A stretch of DNA of 64,000 nt. Source: Methylomonas paludis (GTDB lineage Bacteria; Pseudomonadota; Gammaproteobacteria; Methylococcales; Methylomonadaceae). Position 1 is the first letter of the stretch. Every line of letters begins with the position of its first letter. The stretch is from positions 3,472,001 through 3,536,000 of the forward strand of contig NZ_CP073754.1 in the NCBI RefSeq assembly GCF_018734325.1, in the 5' to 3' direction. A program made the translations under genes and the position numbers. Under the pieces are notes generated by a model. The model had not been told where the DNA came from. It made no database searches and saw nothing but the letters and a program-made list of their open reading frames with translations. Shown piece by piece: positions 55,588-64,000 of the stretch.

Positions 55588-56330
55588 GGTTGAGTCGGAT
55601 CTTGACGGGATAATAAACGCGAACATAACAGTCCGGATTCAAACAGCAGCCACATCGGAATGGCCAGCAGGGTTTGGGATAAGGCGTCCGGCGGGGTTAA
55701 AAACATCGCTACGACAAATACGCCTATGATCACATAAGGTCTTTTTTCGGCCAGACTTTCCGGTGAGACTATACCCAGCAACACCAGAACGATGGTAATA
55801 ATAGGAATCTCAAACGATACGCCAAAGGCAATGAACATGGCCAGTACAAAATCCAGATAGGTGGTAATATCGGTCATCACCGTCACCCCAAGTGGGGCGC
55901 TGGCGGTCAAATAGCCAAATACCAGCGGAAACACCAGAAAATAGGCAAATGCCGCCCCGCAATAAAACAAAATAATGCTGGCTAGTAATAAGGGTAGGAA
56001 TAAACGCTTTTCATGGCGATACAGGCCGGGAGCCACGAAGCCCCAGAACTGGTAAAGAATAAACGGTGCGGAAATAAACACAGCCACCACAAAAGCCAGT
56101 TTGAATGGTGCGAAAAACGGCGAGGCCACGTCTATGGCTATCATGCTGCTGTTTTTGGGCATGTGCTGCAATAAGGGTTCAGCCAGATAGGTGTAGATTT
56201 CATTGGCATAGCTGGCTGTGCCGATAAACACCAGAAGCACACAAAACACCACTCGTAGCAGTCGGTTGCGTAATTCAACTAGATGGCTGAAAAAAGTAGA
56301 TTCAGAGCTGGATTCAGGCGGGATGGTCAT
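55584..56330 (-). CDS. tatC: Sec-independent translocase subunit TatC
   Basis: 248 residues with six spans. TatC receives twin-arginine signal peptides. The N-terminal FFSHLVELRNRLLR motif, with the Glu and Arg used in signal recognition, and SFEIPIITIVLVLLGIVSPE in the middle are diagnostic. It overlaps tatB by 17 bases and yggS by four. The order hisE-tatA-tatB-tatC is common in gammaproteobacteria. Confidence 0.97.
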   Translation of the reverse strand: MTIPPESSSESTFFSHLVELRNRLLRVVFCVLLVFIGTASYANEIYTYLAEPLLQHMPKNSSMIAIDVASPFFAPFKLAFVVAVFISAPFILYQFWGFVAPGLYRHEKRLFLPLLLASIILFYCGAAFAYFLVFPLVFGYLTASAPLGVTVMTDITTYLDFVLAMFIAFGVSFEIPIITIVLVLLGIVSPESLAEKRPYVIIGVFVVAMFLTPPDALSQTLLAIPMWLLFESGLLCSRLLSRQDPTQP

Positions 56331-56625
56331 CGGGCTTATCGGTTTTAGGGTCGGACCAGGCCTCTACGGCGTTGTTGATCTCGGTTTCCGTGTCTGCGAT
56401 GGTTTGCTGTATTTCATCGACCAGTAACTGCCGGTTCATCATTTGGCGAATTTCTTCGGCATGAAGTTCCTGCTGCAGTTCGATTTGCACGGCGGCCACC
56501 GTGCTGCGGGCTTTGCCTAACCAAAAGCCGGCCAGTCTGGCTGCTTTCGGCAGCTTTTCCGGACCCAATACCAACAAAGCCACCAGGCCGACCATCAGTA
56601 ACTCAGAAAATCCGACATCAAACAT
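56314..56625 (-). CDS. tatB: Sec-independent translocase subunit TatB
   Basis: 103 residues: one span (MFDVGFSELLMVGLVALLVL), then GPEKLPKAARLAGFWLGKAR, the TatB hinge and amphipathic helix, and a long acidic tail. TatB assists TatC in binding substrates. It is 17 bases downstream of tatA, consistent with one operon. Confidence 0.95.
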   Translation of the reverse strand: MFDVGFSELLMVGLVALLVLGPEKLPKAARLAGFWLGKARSTVAAVQIELQQELHAEEIRQMMNRQLLVDEIQQTIADTETEINNAVEAWSDPKTDKPDDHPA

Positions 56626-56642
56626 GGCAAATACTCATGCGC

Positions 56643-56858
56643 TCAGGTTTGATCTTTATCTTTGGCAACCGCCTCACCTTCCAGGACATCGTCGTCCTTG
56701 GCCTGCAGATTTTTGGCAGCTTCACCGTCTTTGACGGCATTGCGAAAACCTTTGATAGCTTCACCAAGATCAGCTCCGACATTTTTCAGGCGTTTGGTGC
56801 CGAAAACCAGAATGACGATGACCAGTACAACCAAAAGATGGGGAATACTAAAACCCAT
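56643..56858 (-). CDS. tatA: Sec-independent translocase subunit TatA
   Basis: 71 residues: a short span ([15 protein letters not shown]), then [20 protein letters not shown], the conserved FGTK-type hinge and amphipathic helix of TatA, then a charged tail. TatA oligomers form the translocation site. It starts 25 bases after hisE. Confidence 0.96.
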   Translation of the reverse strand: MGFSIPHLLVVLVIVILVFGTKRLKNVGADLGEAIKGFRNAVKDGEAAKNLQAKDDDVLEGEAVAKDKDQT

Positions 56859-56883
56859 GTGTCTACTCCAAAACTAAATACCG

Positions 56884-57204
56884 TTATGTTGACTGACGCT
56901 GGGCTTTTTCTGCAATGCCCGACAAGCCAAAACGGCGCTGTAATTCATTGATAACGTGTTCAGGACCCAAGCCTTGATCGGCCAGCATCACCATACAATG
57001 AAACCATAGATCGGCAGTCTCGTAGACGATCTTGTCTTTATCACCGTCTTTGGCGGCAATCACGGTTTCGGTGGCTTCTTCACCAATTTTCTTCAAGATA
57101 TGATCCAGGCCTTTGGCATACAGACCGGCGACATAGGACTGATCGGGACTTTGAAGTTTACGCTGTTCCAGAACTTCGGCTAACTGCTGTAAAACGTCAC
57201 TCAT
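56884..57204 (-). CDS. hisE: Phosphoribosyl-ATP pyrophosphohydrolase
   Basis: 106 residues. HisE cleaves PR-ATP in the second step of histidine synthesis. The motif [20 protein letters not shown] carries the metal-binding Glu-Glu pattern of the MazG-like fold, followed by [14 protein letters not shown]. It heads the leftward hisE-tatABC-yggS set; hisI is not in view. Confidence 0.95.
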   Translation of the reverse strand: MSDVLQQLAEVLEQRKLQSPDQSYVAGLYAKGLDHILKKIGEEATETVIAAKDGDKDKIVYETADLWFHCMVMLADQGLGPEHVINELQRRFGLSGIAEKAQRQST

Positions 57205-57258
57205 TACTGACTGCTCGTGATAATAATGGAAAAAATCATATCACATTGCCGAGATTAC

Positions 57259-57294
57259 AAAAAAAAACCTCCCAATGCTTACGCAGAGGGAGGT
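57259..57294 (-). terminator. Intrinsic terminator on the - strand upstream of hisE
   Basis: Read on the - strand, GACCTCCC/GGGAGGT arms (57288-57294 and 57267-57273) enclose an inner TGC/GCA stem and a TTAC loop (written on the + strand), followed by nine T (57259-57267 as A on +). The transcript it ends must start between about 57300 and 57600, where no leftward gene exists. Confidence 0.8.
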
Positions 57295-57420
57295 CAAAAA
57301 CAAGCGGAAACTTTAAGAGGAGGTACCGCTCGATATTACAACACCAGGAGGTAGTTACATATTCGGAAAATCATGCTTACTTGAGCCGCAAATTCGGCGA
57401 GCTATGTCATACTTGACGCA
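57259..57420 (-). ncRNA. Candidate small RNA with repeated anti-Shine-Dalgarno motifs
   Basis: Hypothesis. On the - strand the sequence before the terminator carries ACTACCTCCTGG (around 57340-57360) and GGTACCTCCTCT (around 57315-57330), and the terminator arm itself is GACCTCCC. ACCTCC matches the 3' end of 16S rRNA, so the RNA could pair with ribosome sites of mRNAs. On the + strand the same bases read GGAGG, like CsrA sites, but the U-tract shows the - strand is the one terminated. The 5' end and promoter were not resolved. Confidence 0.45.
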
Positions 57421-57601
57421 TGAAATAGAGCAGGCAAGATTTAATAAAACGATTGACAAGACAGCGATAATATTGTTTGCCAGTTGGGTTGTACTATACA
57501 GGAGAAAAAAAAGTTTACAATTGGATGAATGTTAAATAATTTGTAAACAAATAAGAAACAATTAAAATAGTCGCTTTATTTTAAAAAGTTCAGGAGGCCC
57601 A
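57295..57601. other. Spacer between hisE and the lysR-type gene
   Basis: Contains the candidate sRNA just described and, rightward, the promoter of the LysR gene. On the + strand TTGTTT (about 57475-57480) and TATACA (about 57497-57502) are 16 bases apart. AGGAGG stands before the GTG at 57602. No protein gene. Confidence 0.4.
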
Positions 57602-58507
57602 GTGGACAAACTAACCAGCATGAATGTGTTTGTTCGTGTTGCCAAAGCCGGCAGTTTTGCCAAGGCCGCCAAAGATCTGGATATTTCCAGAGCAATGGCT
57701 ACCAAACACATAATGCAATTGGAAAGTGAGTTGAATACCCGGTTATTCAACCGCACCACCCGCAGCTTAAGCCTGACCGAAGCCGGTGAGGAATATCTGG
57801 AACGCTGTCAGCAGGTATTACTGGATGTCGCGGAAATGGAATCCGCGGTGACCAAACTGCAAACCGAACCCAGGGGTATACTAAAAATATGTGCACCACC
57901 AGTCATTGGTGCTACACATATTTCGCCGGCGCTGACTGAATATCTAAAATCCTATCCCGATCTGTCCGTGGAAATGATGTTGAAGGGCGGCCAGGTGGAT
58001 TTGGTCGATGAAGGGATTGATATCGCCATTTATCTTGGTCAGCTGAATGACACCAGCCTGGTGGCACGCAAACTGGCCAATTCCTCACTGGTGGTTTGTG
58101 CGGCACCGGAATATCTGAAAACCCACGGCATACCTCAGGACCCGGAAGATTTGGAAGATCACAGCTGTTTGATCAACTGGGCAATTCCACCGCGTAATAA
58201 ATGGCGCTTCAAGGGTATCCTGGGCGAACGCACGGTTACTGTTACCGGGCGAATGCAGGCCAATATGGCCGACCCTATCCGTAATGCTGCCGTCAACGGC
58301 CTGGGCCTGGTGATGCTGCCGCGTTACATCGTGGGGCGCGACATTGAGCTGGGACGTTTGCAAGTTGTCATGGAGCAATATGGTATAGCGCCACTGGAAG
58401 TGTATGCTGTTTATCCGCATCGTAAATATTTGTCGGCCAAGGTTCGCTCATTTTTGGATTTTATCCAGAACTGGCTGCCGCACCGGATAGGCATGGATCC
58501 ACCATGA
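57602..58507 (+). CDS. LysR-family transcription regulator
   Basis: 301 residues. The N-terminal winged helix-turn-helix is clear (VFVRVAKAGSFAKAAKDLDI, then SRAMATKHIMQLESELNTRL, FNRTTRSLSLTEAGEEYL). A C-terminal effector-binding domain follows (LEDHSCLINWAIP and NGLGLVMLPRYIV), like the group that includes DsdC/AaeR-type regulators. The start is GTG at 57602 with AGGAGG before it. Target genes are unknown; it is coupled (ATGA) to the methyltransferase gene that follows. Confidence 0.92.
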   Translation: MDKLTSMNVFVRVAKAGSFAKAAKDLDISRAMATKHIMQLESELNTRLFNRTTRSLSLTEAGEEYLERCQQVLLDVAEMESAVTKLQTEPRGILKICAPPVIGATHISPALTEYLKSYPDLSVEMMLKGGQVDLVDEGIDIAIYLGQLNDTSLVARKLANSSLVVCAAPEYLKTHGIPQDPEDLEDHSCLINWAIPPRNKWRFKGILGERTVTVTGRMQANMADPIRNAAVNGLGLVMLPRYIVGRDIELGRLQVVMEQYGIAPLEVYAVYPHRKYLSAKVRSFLDFIQNWLPHRIGMDPP

Positions 58508-59100
58508 GCGTAAACTTGCAGGCTAAATGGGATGAGATTTACCGTCACCAAACTGCCGTGCCCATAGCCGCGCAAGTGCTCCGCGAGCATTTATTTCTGC
58601 TGCCCAAGCAAGGCAGAGCGCTGGATCTGGCCTGCGGAGCAGGGGCTAATGCTCTACTGCTGGCTGAAGCTGGATTGAAGGTGGATGCCTGGGATATTTC
58701 CGCTGTGGCGCTGCAATTCCTGCAACAACAGGCGGCTATTCGTGAGCTTGATATTCATGTTCATCAGGCCAATATCAGCGCGGCTATACTGCCGGTAGAC
58801 TGTTACGACGTCATTGTCATCAGCCGTTTTCTTGACCGGACACTGTGTAATGCGATAATGGTGGCTTTAAAAGCTGCCGGTTTATTGTTTTACCAGACAT
58901 TTACCTGTAATAAGCTTGACCCGCAAGGACCAAGCCGACCTGATTATTTACTGGCAAGTAACGAATTATTACGTTTGTTTGCCCCTTTAAGCTTGGTTTT
59001 TTATCAAGAACATGCCCGAATCGGCAACTTGCAGTACGGCGATAGAAACGAAGCATGTTTTATAGGACAAAAACCCTCTGCGGAGCAAATAACGATATGA
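58504..59100 (+). CDS. Class I SAM-dependent methyltransferase
   Basis: 198 residues. SAM-binding motif I is ALDLACGAGANALLLAE near residue 39, motif II VDAWDISAVALQFL, then DCYDVIVISRFLDRTL. The layout resembles TehB-type or tellurite/thiol methyltransferases. It overlaps the regulator before it and the rhodanese after it by four bases each, so the three form a compact operon that may deal with a sulfur- or chalcogen-type compound. The substrate cannot be stated. Confidence 0.85.
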   Translation: MSVNLQAKWDEIYRHQTAVPIAAQVLREHLFLLPKQGRALDLACGAGANALLLAEAGLKVDAWDISAVALQFLQQQAAIRELDIHVHQANISAAILPVDCYDVIVISRFLDRTLCNAIMVALKAAGLLFYQTFTCNKLDPQGPSRPDYLLASNELLRLFAPLSLVFYQEHARIGNLQYGDRNEACFIGQKPSAEQITI

Positions 59101-59489
59101 TAGAAAATCTCGACCCCAAACAATCCTGGTCTTTATTACAACAAAACCCGGCTGCGGTTTTGATCGATGTCAGAACTTTTATTGAACACAGCTTTATCGG
59201 CCATCCACCTAATGCCGTGCACATAGCCTGGAAAGAATTCCCCGGCATGCAATTAAATAGCGGTTTTGTCGATCAGGTACAAAAACGGGTACCCGATAAA
59301 AACGCGCCTATCCTGTTGTTATGCCGGAGCGGCGTGCGCTCCCTGGATGCGGCCAAAGCTTTGGAAGCCAACGGCTATCAACATTTGATCAATATCCTGC
59401 AAGGCTTTGAAGGCGCATTGGATGCCGATAAACATCGCGGCAATATTGATGGCTGGCGCTTTCATGATTTGCCCTGGCAGCAAAGTTAA
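59097..59489 (+). CDS. Rhodanese-like sulfurtransferase
   Basis: 130 residues from the ATG at 59097, overlapping the methyltransferase stop (ATGA). A single rhodanese domain: AAVLIDVRTFIEHSFIGHPP, then the catalytic Cys loop LLLCRSGVRSLDAAKAL, then the C-terminal LINILQGFEGALD. The active loop CRSGVRS is of the sulfurtransferase type. The ORF start at 59055 lies inside the previous gene and is not used. Its partners suggest sulfur metabolism, as an inference. Confidence 0.9.
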   Translation: MIENLDPKQSWSLLQQNPAAVLIDVRTFIEHSFIGHPPNAVHIAWKEFPGMQLNSGFVDQVQKRVPDKNAPILLLCRSGVRSLDAAKALEANGYQHLINILQGFEGALDADKHRGNIDGWRFHDLPWQQS

Positions 59490-59593
59490 TGTCTTCATTT
59501 TAGCCGAGCAGCTTTATACCCACTACCCGCTGTCGGGTAATTGATATGCTGACTGCCGGCATTCCTTATTTTTAAATCAAACTAGTAAATCCT

Positions 59594-61411
59594 GTGATAG
59601 AAAAACTCAGAAATATTGCAATTATCGCTCACGTCGATCATGGTAAAACCACCTTGGTCGATCAGTTACTCCAACAATCCGGCACCTTTGAAGCTCATGC
59701 CAAAATGGATGAGCGGGTCATGGACTCCAACGCCCTGGAAAAAGAACGCGGCATTACCATTCTGGCTAAAAATACTGCAATTGACTGGAACGGCTATCAC
59801 ATTAATATTGTCGACACCCCAGGCCATGCCGATTTTGGCGGCGAAGTCGAGCGGGTACTGTCCATGGTGGATTGCGTATTACTGCTGGTGGATGCGGTAG
59901 ACGGCCCCATGCCGCAAACCCGTTTCGTCACCCAGAAAGCTTTTGCCCTGGGCCTGAAACCCATCGTGGTCATCAATAAAGTTGACCGCCCCGGCGCTCG
60001 TCCGGACTGGGTTATTGACCAAACCTTCGATTTGTTCGACCGCCTGGGTGCAACCGATGAACAGTTGGATTTCCCCATCGTCTACGCCTCGGCCCTGAAA
60101 GGCTACGCCGGACTGGACAGCAGCGTCAGCGAAGGCGACATGACTCCGCTGTTTCAAACTATCGTCGATAAGGTCCGGCCACCGGCTGTCGATCTGGACG
60201 GCCCATTCCAGATGCAGGTCATCAGCCTGGATTACAACTCCTATGTCGGCGTTATCGGCATAGGCCGGATTCAACGCGGTACGGTCAAATCCAATATGCC
60301 GCTGACCCTGATCAATCGGGAAGGCGCAACCCGTAATGGCCGGATGCTGCAAATCTTTGGTTTCCACGGCCTGGAGCGTGTGGAAGTACCACAAGCCCGA
60401 GCCGGTGACATCATTGCGTTTACCGGTATCGACAAACTGGAAATTTCTGACACCCTTTGCCAGCAAGACGCGGTAGAAGCCCTGCCGCCGCTGAAAGTGG
60501 ATGAACCTACCGTGAGCATGACTTTTCAGGTTAACAACTCACCTTTCGCCGGCAAAGAGGGTAAATTTGTCACCTCCCGGCAGATTCGCGAACGTTTGCA
60601 CAAAGAATTGCAGCACAACGTGGCCTTGCGTGTGGAAGACACCGCCGATCCGGACAAATTCAAAGTTTCCGGCCGTGGCGAACTGCATTTGTCCATCCTG
60701 ATCGAAAACATGCGCCGTGAAGGCTTCGAGCTGGGCGTATCAAGACCGGAAGTCATTATCCGCGAAATTGACGGCGTGCTTAGTGAACCGTTCGAAATGG
60801 TTACCATAGAAGTGGAAGAGATCCATCAGGGTGCCATCATGGAAAAAATGGGTGAACGCAAAGGGGATCTGTTGAATATGGTGCCGGACGGCAAAGGCCG
60901 GGTGCGTTTGGAATACATGGTGCCTTCACGCGGCCTGATCGGCTTCCAAACTGAATTCATGACCTCGACCTCTGGTTCCGGCCTGTTCTACCATGTGTTT
61001 GACCATTATGGCCCGATCAAACCCGGCACTATCGGCGTGCGGAAACGTGGCGTACTGGTCTCCATGGTACAAGGCAAAGCGTTGGCTTACGCCTTGTTTG
61101 CTTTGCAGGAACGTGGTGAACTGTTTCTGGTTCATGCCGATGAAGTCTATGAAGGCATGCTGGTGGGTATCCATTCACGCGCTAATGATTTGGTGGTCAA
61201 CCCTACCAAAGCCAAGCAGTTGACCAATATTCGTGCTGCCGGCACCGACGAAAACCTGGTGTTGACCCGCATCCAGAAAATGACTCTGGAACAGGCGCTG
61301 GAATTTATCGATGAAGATGAACTGGTGGAAGTCACTCCGGAATCTATTCGCCTGCGCAAAAAACTGTTGTCCGAAAACGATCGGAAACGCGCCTCCAGAT
61401 CGGCCGACTAA
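59594..61411 (+). CDS. typA: Ribosome-binding GTPase TypA/BipA
   Basis: 605 residues. Translation-factor-like GTPase that acts on ribosome assembly and stress translation. G1 is AHVDHGKTT at about 12-20, G2 [11 protein letters not shown]3 [15 protein letters not shown]4 [14 protein letters not shown]-like domains II, III and V follow, and the BipA-only C-terminal domain ([20 protein letters not shown]) is present. The start is GTG at 59594. A hairpin terminator lies four bases after the stop. Confidence 0.97.
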   Translation: MIEKLRNIAIIAHVDHGKTTLVDQLLQQSGTFEAHAKMDERVMDSNALEKERGITILAKNTAIDWNGYHINIVDTPGHADFGGEVERVLSMVDCVLLLVDAVDGPMPQTRFVTQKAFALGLKPIVVINKVDRPGARPDWVIDQTFDLFDRLGATDEQLDFPIVYASALKGYAGLDSSVSEGDMTPLFQTIVDKVRPPAVDLDGPFQMQVISLDYNSYVGVIGIGRIQRGTVKSNMPLTLINREGATRNGRMLQIFGFHGLERVEVPQARAGDIIAFTGIDKLEISDTLCQQDAVEALPPLKVDEPTVSMTFQVNNSPFAGKEGKFVTSRQIRERLHKELQHNVALRVEDTADPDKFKVSGRGELHLSILIENMRREGFELGVSRPEVIIREIDGVLSEPFEMVTIEVEEIHQGAIMEKMGERKGDLLNMVPDGKGRVRLEYMVPSRGLIGFQTEFMTSTSGSGLFYHVFDHYGPIKPGTIGVRKRGVLVSMVQGKALAYALFALQERGELFLVHADEVYEGMLVGIHSRANDLVVNPTKAKQLTNIRAAGTDENLVLTRIQKMTLEQALEFIDEDELVEVTPESIRLRKKLLSENDRKRASRSAD

Positions 61412-61415
61412 AAAA

Positions 61416-61453
61416 CCGCACCCGTTTTGAACCGTTATTTGAAACGGGTGCGG
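61416..61453 (+). terminator. Terminator after typA
   Basis: CCGCACCCGTTT at 61416-61427 pairs perfectly over 12 bases with 61442-61453, with a 14-base loop, followed by CTATTTT. It lies right after the typA stop. The T-run is short but present. Confidence 0.75.
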
Positions 61454-61519
61454 CTATTTTCCGCGCTAAGCGGCCCAGCCTTTTTAAGTTAAAAAATATT
61501 TCTTCAGCAGGATATTGCT

Positions 61520-61861
61520 ATGAGTGATTTACCCAATTGTCCGCAGTGCGGTTCCGAATTCAGCTATGCCGATGGTGAATTATATATTTGCCCGGAATGC
61601 AGCCATGAATGGCCGCAAACAGCCGCCGCCGAAAGCCATGATGGCGCACTCAGCGTGGTGGATGCCAATGGCAATCAATTGATAGACGGTGATACCATCA
61701 GCGTGATTAAAGACCTTAAAGTTAAAGGTTCATCTTTAGTAGTGAAAGTAGGTACCAAAGTTAAGAACATCCGTTTGGTGGAAGGCGATCATAATATCGA
61801 TTGCAAAATAGATGGCATCGGGCCGATGAAACTGAAATCCGAGTTTGTAAAAAAAGTTTAA
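61520..61861 (+). CDS. yjdM: YjdM/PhnA zinc-ribbon protein
   Basis: 113 residues. The N-terminal zinc ribbon has two Cys pairs ([10 protein letters not shown] and [10 protein letters not shown]), and the C-terminal PhnA domain contains [19 protein letters not shown] and [13 protein letters not shown]. YjdM is widespread and once linked to phosphonate use, but its function is not settled. No phosphonate gene is nearby. It stands alone between typA and rfbB. Confidence 0.93.
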   Translation: MSDLPNCPQCGSEFSYADGELYICPECSHEWPQTAAAESHDGALSVVDANGNQLIDGDTISVIKDLKVKGSSLVVKVGTKVKNIRLVEGDHNIDCKIDGIGPMKLKSEFVKKV

Positions 61862-62002
61862 GCCGCCCTTCCCTCAGTACCACCCCGCAACCGTTCAAGC
61901 TAACGGTCATGAAGACCCAGTATCGCACTAAGACATGAAAGATGCTGTGCCTTCATGATCATTAGATTAAAATACTCAAATTATGTCATTTGGAATCAAA
62001 AA

Positions 62003-63076
62003 ATGAGTATTTTAGTCACTGGCGGCGCTGGGTTTATCGGCTCAAATTTTGTACTGGACTGGTTAGCGCTGAATGATGAGCCCGTTATTAACCTGGACGC
62101 ACTTACTTATGCAGGTAATGTTCAAAATCTAGCAGCACTCAATGGCAATGAAAAGCATATTTTCATTAAAGGAGATATTGGCGATTCAGAACTTGTTAGC
62201 AGCTTGCTAGCCCGCCACCAACCGCGGGCGATAGTCAATTTCGCTGCAGAAAGCCATGTCGATCGCTCCATCTATGGTCCGGAAGATTTTATCCAGACTA
62301 ATATCGTAGGCACTTTCCGCTTACTGGAAGCGGTACGCGGCTACTGGAACACGCTGCCAGACGAAGAAACCCGGGCAAAATTTCGTTTCCTGCACGTATC
62401 GACCGATGAAGTATACGGTTCTTTGAGCAAAGACGACCCGGCTTTTACCGAAAACACCCGCTATGAACCCAACAGCCCTTATTCAGCCAGCAAAGCGGCC
62501 AGTGACCACTTGGTGCGCGCCTATCATCATACCTACGGTCTACCGGTACTGACCACTAATTGCTCCAACAACTATGGCCCTTTTCACTTCCCGGAAAAGC
62601 TGATACCTTTGATGATTGTTAACGCTCTGGCCGGCAAACCTTTGCCGGTGTATGGCGATGGGATGCAGATCCGGGATTGGTTATATGTCAAAGACCACTG
62701 TAGCGCCATCCGCCGGGTATTGGAGCTTGGCAGAGTCGGCGAAACCTATAATATCGGCGGCTGGAATGAAAAACCCAATATAGAAATCGTCAATACTGTT
62801 TGCACACTTCTTGATGAACTCAGTGGACGTGCTGATCACAAAAGCTATCGCGAACAAATTAGCTATGTAACTGATAGGCCAGGACATGATAGGCGTTACG
62901 CAATAGATGCCGGCAAAATTGAGAAAGAGCTAAACTGGAAACCGGATGAAACCTTCGAAACCGGTATACGCAAAACCGTACAATGGTATCTGGACAATCA
63001 AGCCTGGGTGGAAAACGTACAATCAGGCGGCTACCGTGATTGGGTAGAAAAGAATTACGCTGAGCGTAGCCTATGA
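62003..63076 (+). CDS. rfbB: dTDP-glucose 4,6-dehydratase
   Basis: 357 residues from the ATG at 62003, which gives the normal start [16 protein letters not shown]; the ORF start at 61955 would add 16 unrelated residues. RfbB (RmlB) makes dTDP-4-keto-6-deoxyglucose for surface polysaccharide. NAD-binding GGAGFIG at 7-13, [22 protein letters not shown] with catalytic Asp-Glu, and [14 protein letters not shown] with the Tyr-x3-Lys pair are all present. It is first in a rfbBDA operon. Confidence 0.97.
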   Translation: MSILVTGGAGFIGSNFVLDWLALNDEPVINLDALTYAGNVQNLAALNGNEKHIFIKGDIGDSELVSSLLARHQPRAIVNFAAESHVDRSIYGPEDFIQTNIVGTFRLLEAVRGYWNTLPDEETRAKFRFLHVSTDEVYGSLSKDDPAFTENTRYEPNSPYSASKAASDHLVRAYHHTYGLPVLTTNCSNNYGPFHFPEKLIPLMIVNALAGKPLPVYGDGMQIRDWLYVKDHCSAIRRVLELGRVGETYNIGGWNEKPNIEIVNTVCTLLDELSGRADHKSYREQISYVTDRPGHDRRYAIDAGKIEKELNWKPDETFETGIRKTVQWYLDNQAWVENVQSGGYRDWVEKNYAERSL

Positions 63077-63969
63077 AAATCCTGTTATTTGGTAAAGATG
63101 GTCAAGTCGGTTGGGAATTGCAACGCAGCCTTGCTGCCCTGGGAGAACTTATCTCGCTAAGCTCCAGCAGCCAGGAATGGTGCGCTGATTTTACTAATCC
63201 GGAAGGTATTGCTCAAACCATACGCAGCATAGCCCCGGATGTTATCGTCAATGCCGCAGCCTATACCGCAGTTGATAAAGCCGAGACTGAACCGGCGCTG
63301 GCCCGGATCATCAATAGCCAGACCCCTGGCATATTGGCACATGAAGCCAAGAACCTTGATGCTTGGCTAATTCATTACTCTACCGACTACGTTTTTGACG
63401 GTAGTGGCGAACAGGCATGGCAGGAAACTGATCTCACCAAGCCTTTAAGTGTCTATGGTGCAAGCAAACTTGCCGGCGAAGATGCAATTCGCGCGACATA
63501 TTGCAAACATTTAATTTTTCGAACCAGCTGGGTGTACGCTGCACGCGGCAGCAATTTCGCTAAAACCATGCTGCGTCTGGCGCAAGAACGTGACGCCCTG
63601 AGCGTCATAGACGACCAAATCGGCGCGCCTACCGGCGCAGAACTATTGGCGGATGTCACCGCCCATGCCATTACCACTGCAACGCAACGCCCGGAAATCA
63701 GCGGGCTATATCACCTAACGGCACAAGGCAACACCTCTTGGTACGATTATGCCAAATTTGTCATTGACTTTGCTAACCAGGCCGGTGTGAATATCAAAGT
63801 CGCTGCCGAAAATATAAAGCCGGTATCGACCGATCAATTTCCCACAACGGCCAAACGTCCCCATAATTCGCGGCTGAATTCTACAAAACTGCAGGACAGC
63901 TTCAATTTAAAGTTACCCCATTGGCAAACTGGCGTAATCCGTATGCTCACCGAATATCTGGAGAAGTAA
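63073..63969 (+). CDS. rfbD: dTDP-4-dehydrorhamnose reductase
   Basis: 298 residues. RfbD (RmlD) makes dTDP-L-rhamnose with NAD(P)H in the last step of the pathway. [17 protein letters not shown] is the dinucleotide-binding start, and STDYVFDG and [12 protein letters not shown] (catalytic Tyr and Lys) follow. Its start overlaps the rfbB stop by four bases. The rfbC epimerase is not seen up to the window end; the next gene is rfbA. Confidence 0.96.
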   Translation: MKILLFGKDGQVGWELQRSLAALGELISLSSSSQEWCADFTNPEGIAQTIRSIAPDVIVNAAAYTAVDKAETEPALARIINSQTPGILAHEAKNLDAWLIHYSTDYVFDGSGEQAWQETDLTKPLSVYGASKLAGEDAIRATYCKHLIFRTSWVYAARGSNFAKTMLRLAQERDALSVIDDQIGAPTGAELLADVTAHAITTATQRPEISGLYHLTAQGNTSWYDYAKFVIDFANQAGVNIKVAAENIKPVSTDQFPTTAKRPHNSRLNSTKLQDSFNLKLPHWQTGVIRMLTEYLEK

Positions 63970-63971
63970 CC

Positions 63972-64000
63972 ATGACACAACGTAAAGGCATCATCTTAGC
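63972..64000 (+). CDS. rfbA: Glucose-1-phosphate thymidylyltransferase, first residues only
   Basis: Starts at the ATG at 63972, two bases after the rfbD stop, and runs off the window. Only MTQRKGIIL is seen, which is the usual RfbA/RmlA start before the GGSGTR nucleotide site. Its place after rfbB and rfbD supports the call. RfbA makes dTDP-glucose, the substrate of RfbB. Confidence 0.8.

Overview
The window reads as chromosome of a gammaproteobacterium, most likely a Methylococcales-type methanotroph. The reasons are an eukaryote-like one-step squalene synthase directly before squalene-hopene cyclase, a full hopanoid side-chain set (hpnH, hpnG, hpnO), a copC/copD copper pair inside that cluster, and typically gammaproteobacterial neighbourhoods (rsmI-lpoA-yraN-diaA, speD-osmC-crp, hisE-tatABC, lptF/lptG facing pepA). 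This is inference from gene content; there is no rRNA gene in the window. No tRNA gene, rRNA gene or CRISPR array was seen.

Layout. 1-13.3 kb: isoprenoid and hopanoid block. It runs from the ispA tail and apt, through leftward hpnH-hpnM(mlaC-like)-mlaA, to rightward squalene synthase-shc-hpnG-hpnO-copC-copD-dxs, closed by a 15-bp-stem hairpin. dxs and ispA supply precursors; sqs and shc make the hopene ring; HpnH, HpnG and HpnO build the side chain; HpnM/MlaA-type proteins may move lipid between membranes. 13.3-19.7 kb: an accessory stretch with repeated hairpin elements, an OprB-type porin, an ImmA/IrrE-like gene with an upstream partner broken by an in-frame TAG, a vapBC-like pair with a short toxin, and a HAD hydrolase. 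19.7-26.6 kb: trpD, a 160-bp tandem repeat array, then panD, panC-panB-folK-pcnB (pantothenate, folate, RNA polyadenylation), a small membrane ORF and an RDD protein. pcnB appears to start at a rare AUU codon. 26.7-37.7 kb: a secreted protein, lptG/lptF, pepA, holC, rsmI, lpoA, yraN, a diaA/gmhA-type gene and hppA (K+-independent type H+-pyrophosphatase).

37.8-44.8 kb: accessory island. It holds an AT-rich trypsin-like gene, two identical IS5-like copies sandwiching one IS1380-like element between TATA direct repeats, a RelE/ParE toxin-antitoxin pair, a 99-bp MITE-like element with perfect ends and a CTAA duplication, a ParD antitoxin broken in a poly-G run, and more copies of the two repeat families. 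44.8-64 kb: core genes again: cobQ, a TM2 protein, a universal stress protein, an ABC-F ATPase, speD-osmC facing crp, a SPOR protein and argS, yggS-tatC-tatB-tatA-hisE, a candidate small RNA rich in anti-Shine-Dalgarno motifs, a lysR-methyltransferase-rhodanese operon, typA, yjdM, and the start of a dTDP-rhamnose operon (rfbB, rfbD, rfbA cut by the window end).

Most interesting items: the AUU start of pcnB, the candidate sRNA upstream of hisE, the TAG-interrupted partner of the degenerate ImmA/IrrE gene, the two families of dispersed intergenic repeats (one caught losing its hairpin between 6-bp repeats), the IS sandwich, the MITE-like element, and copCD inside the hopanoid operon.
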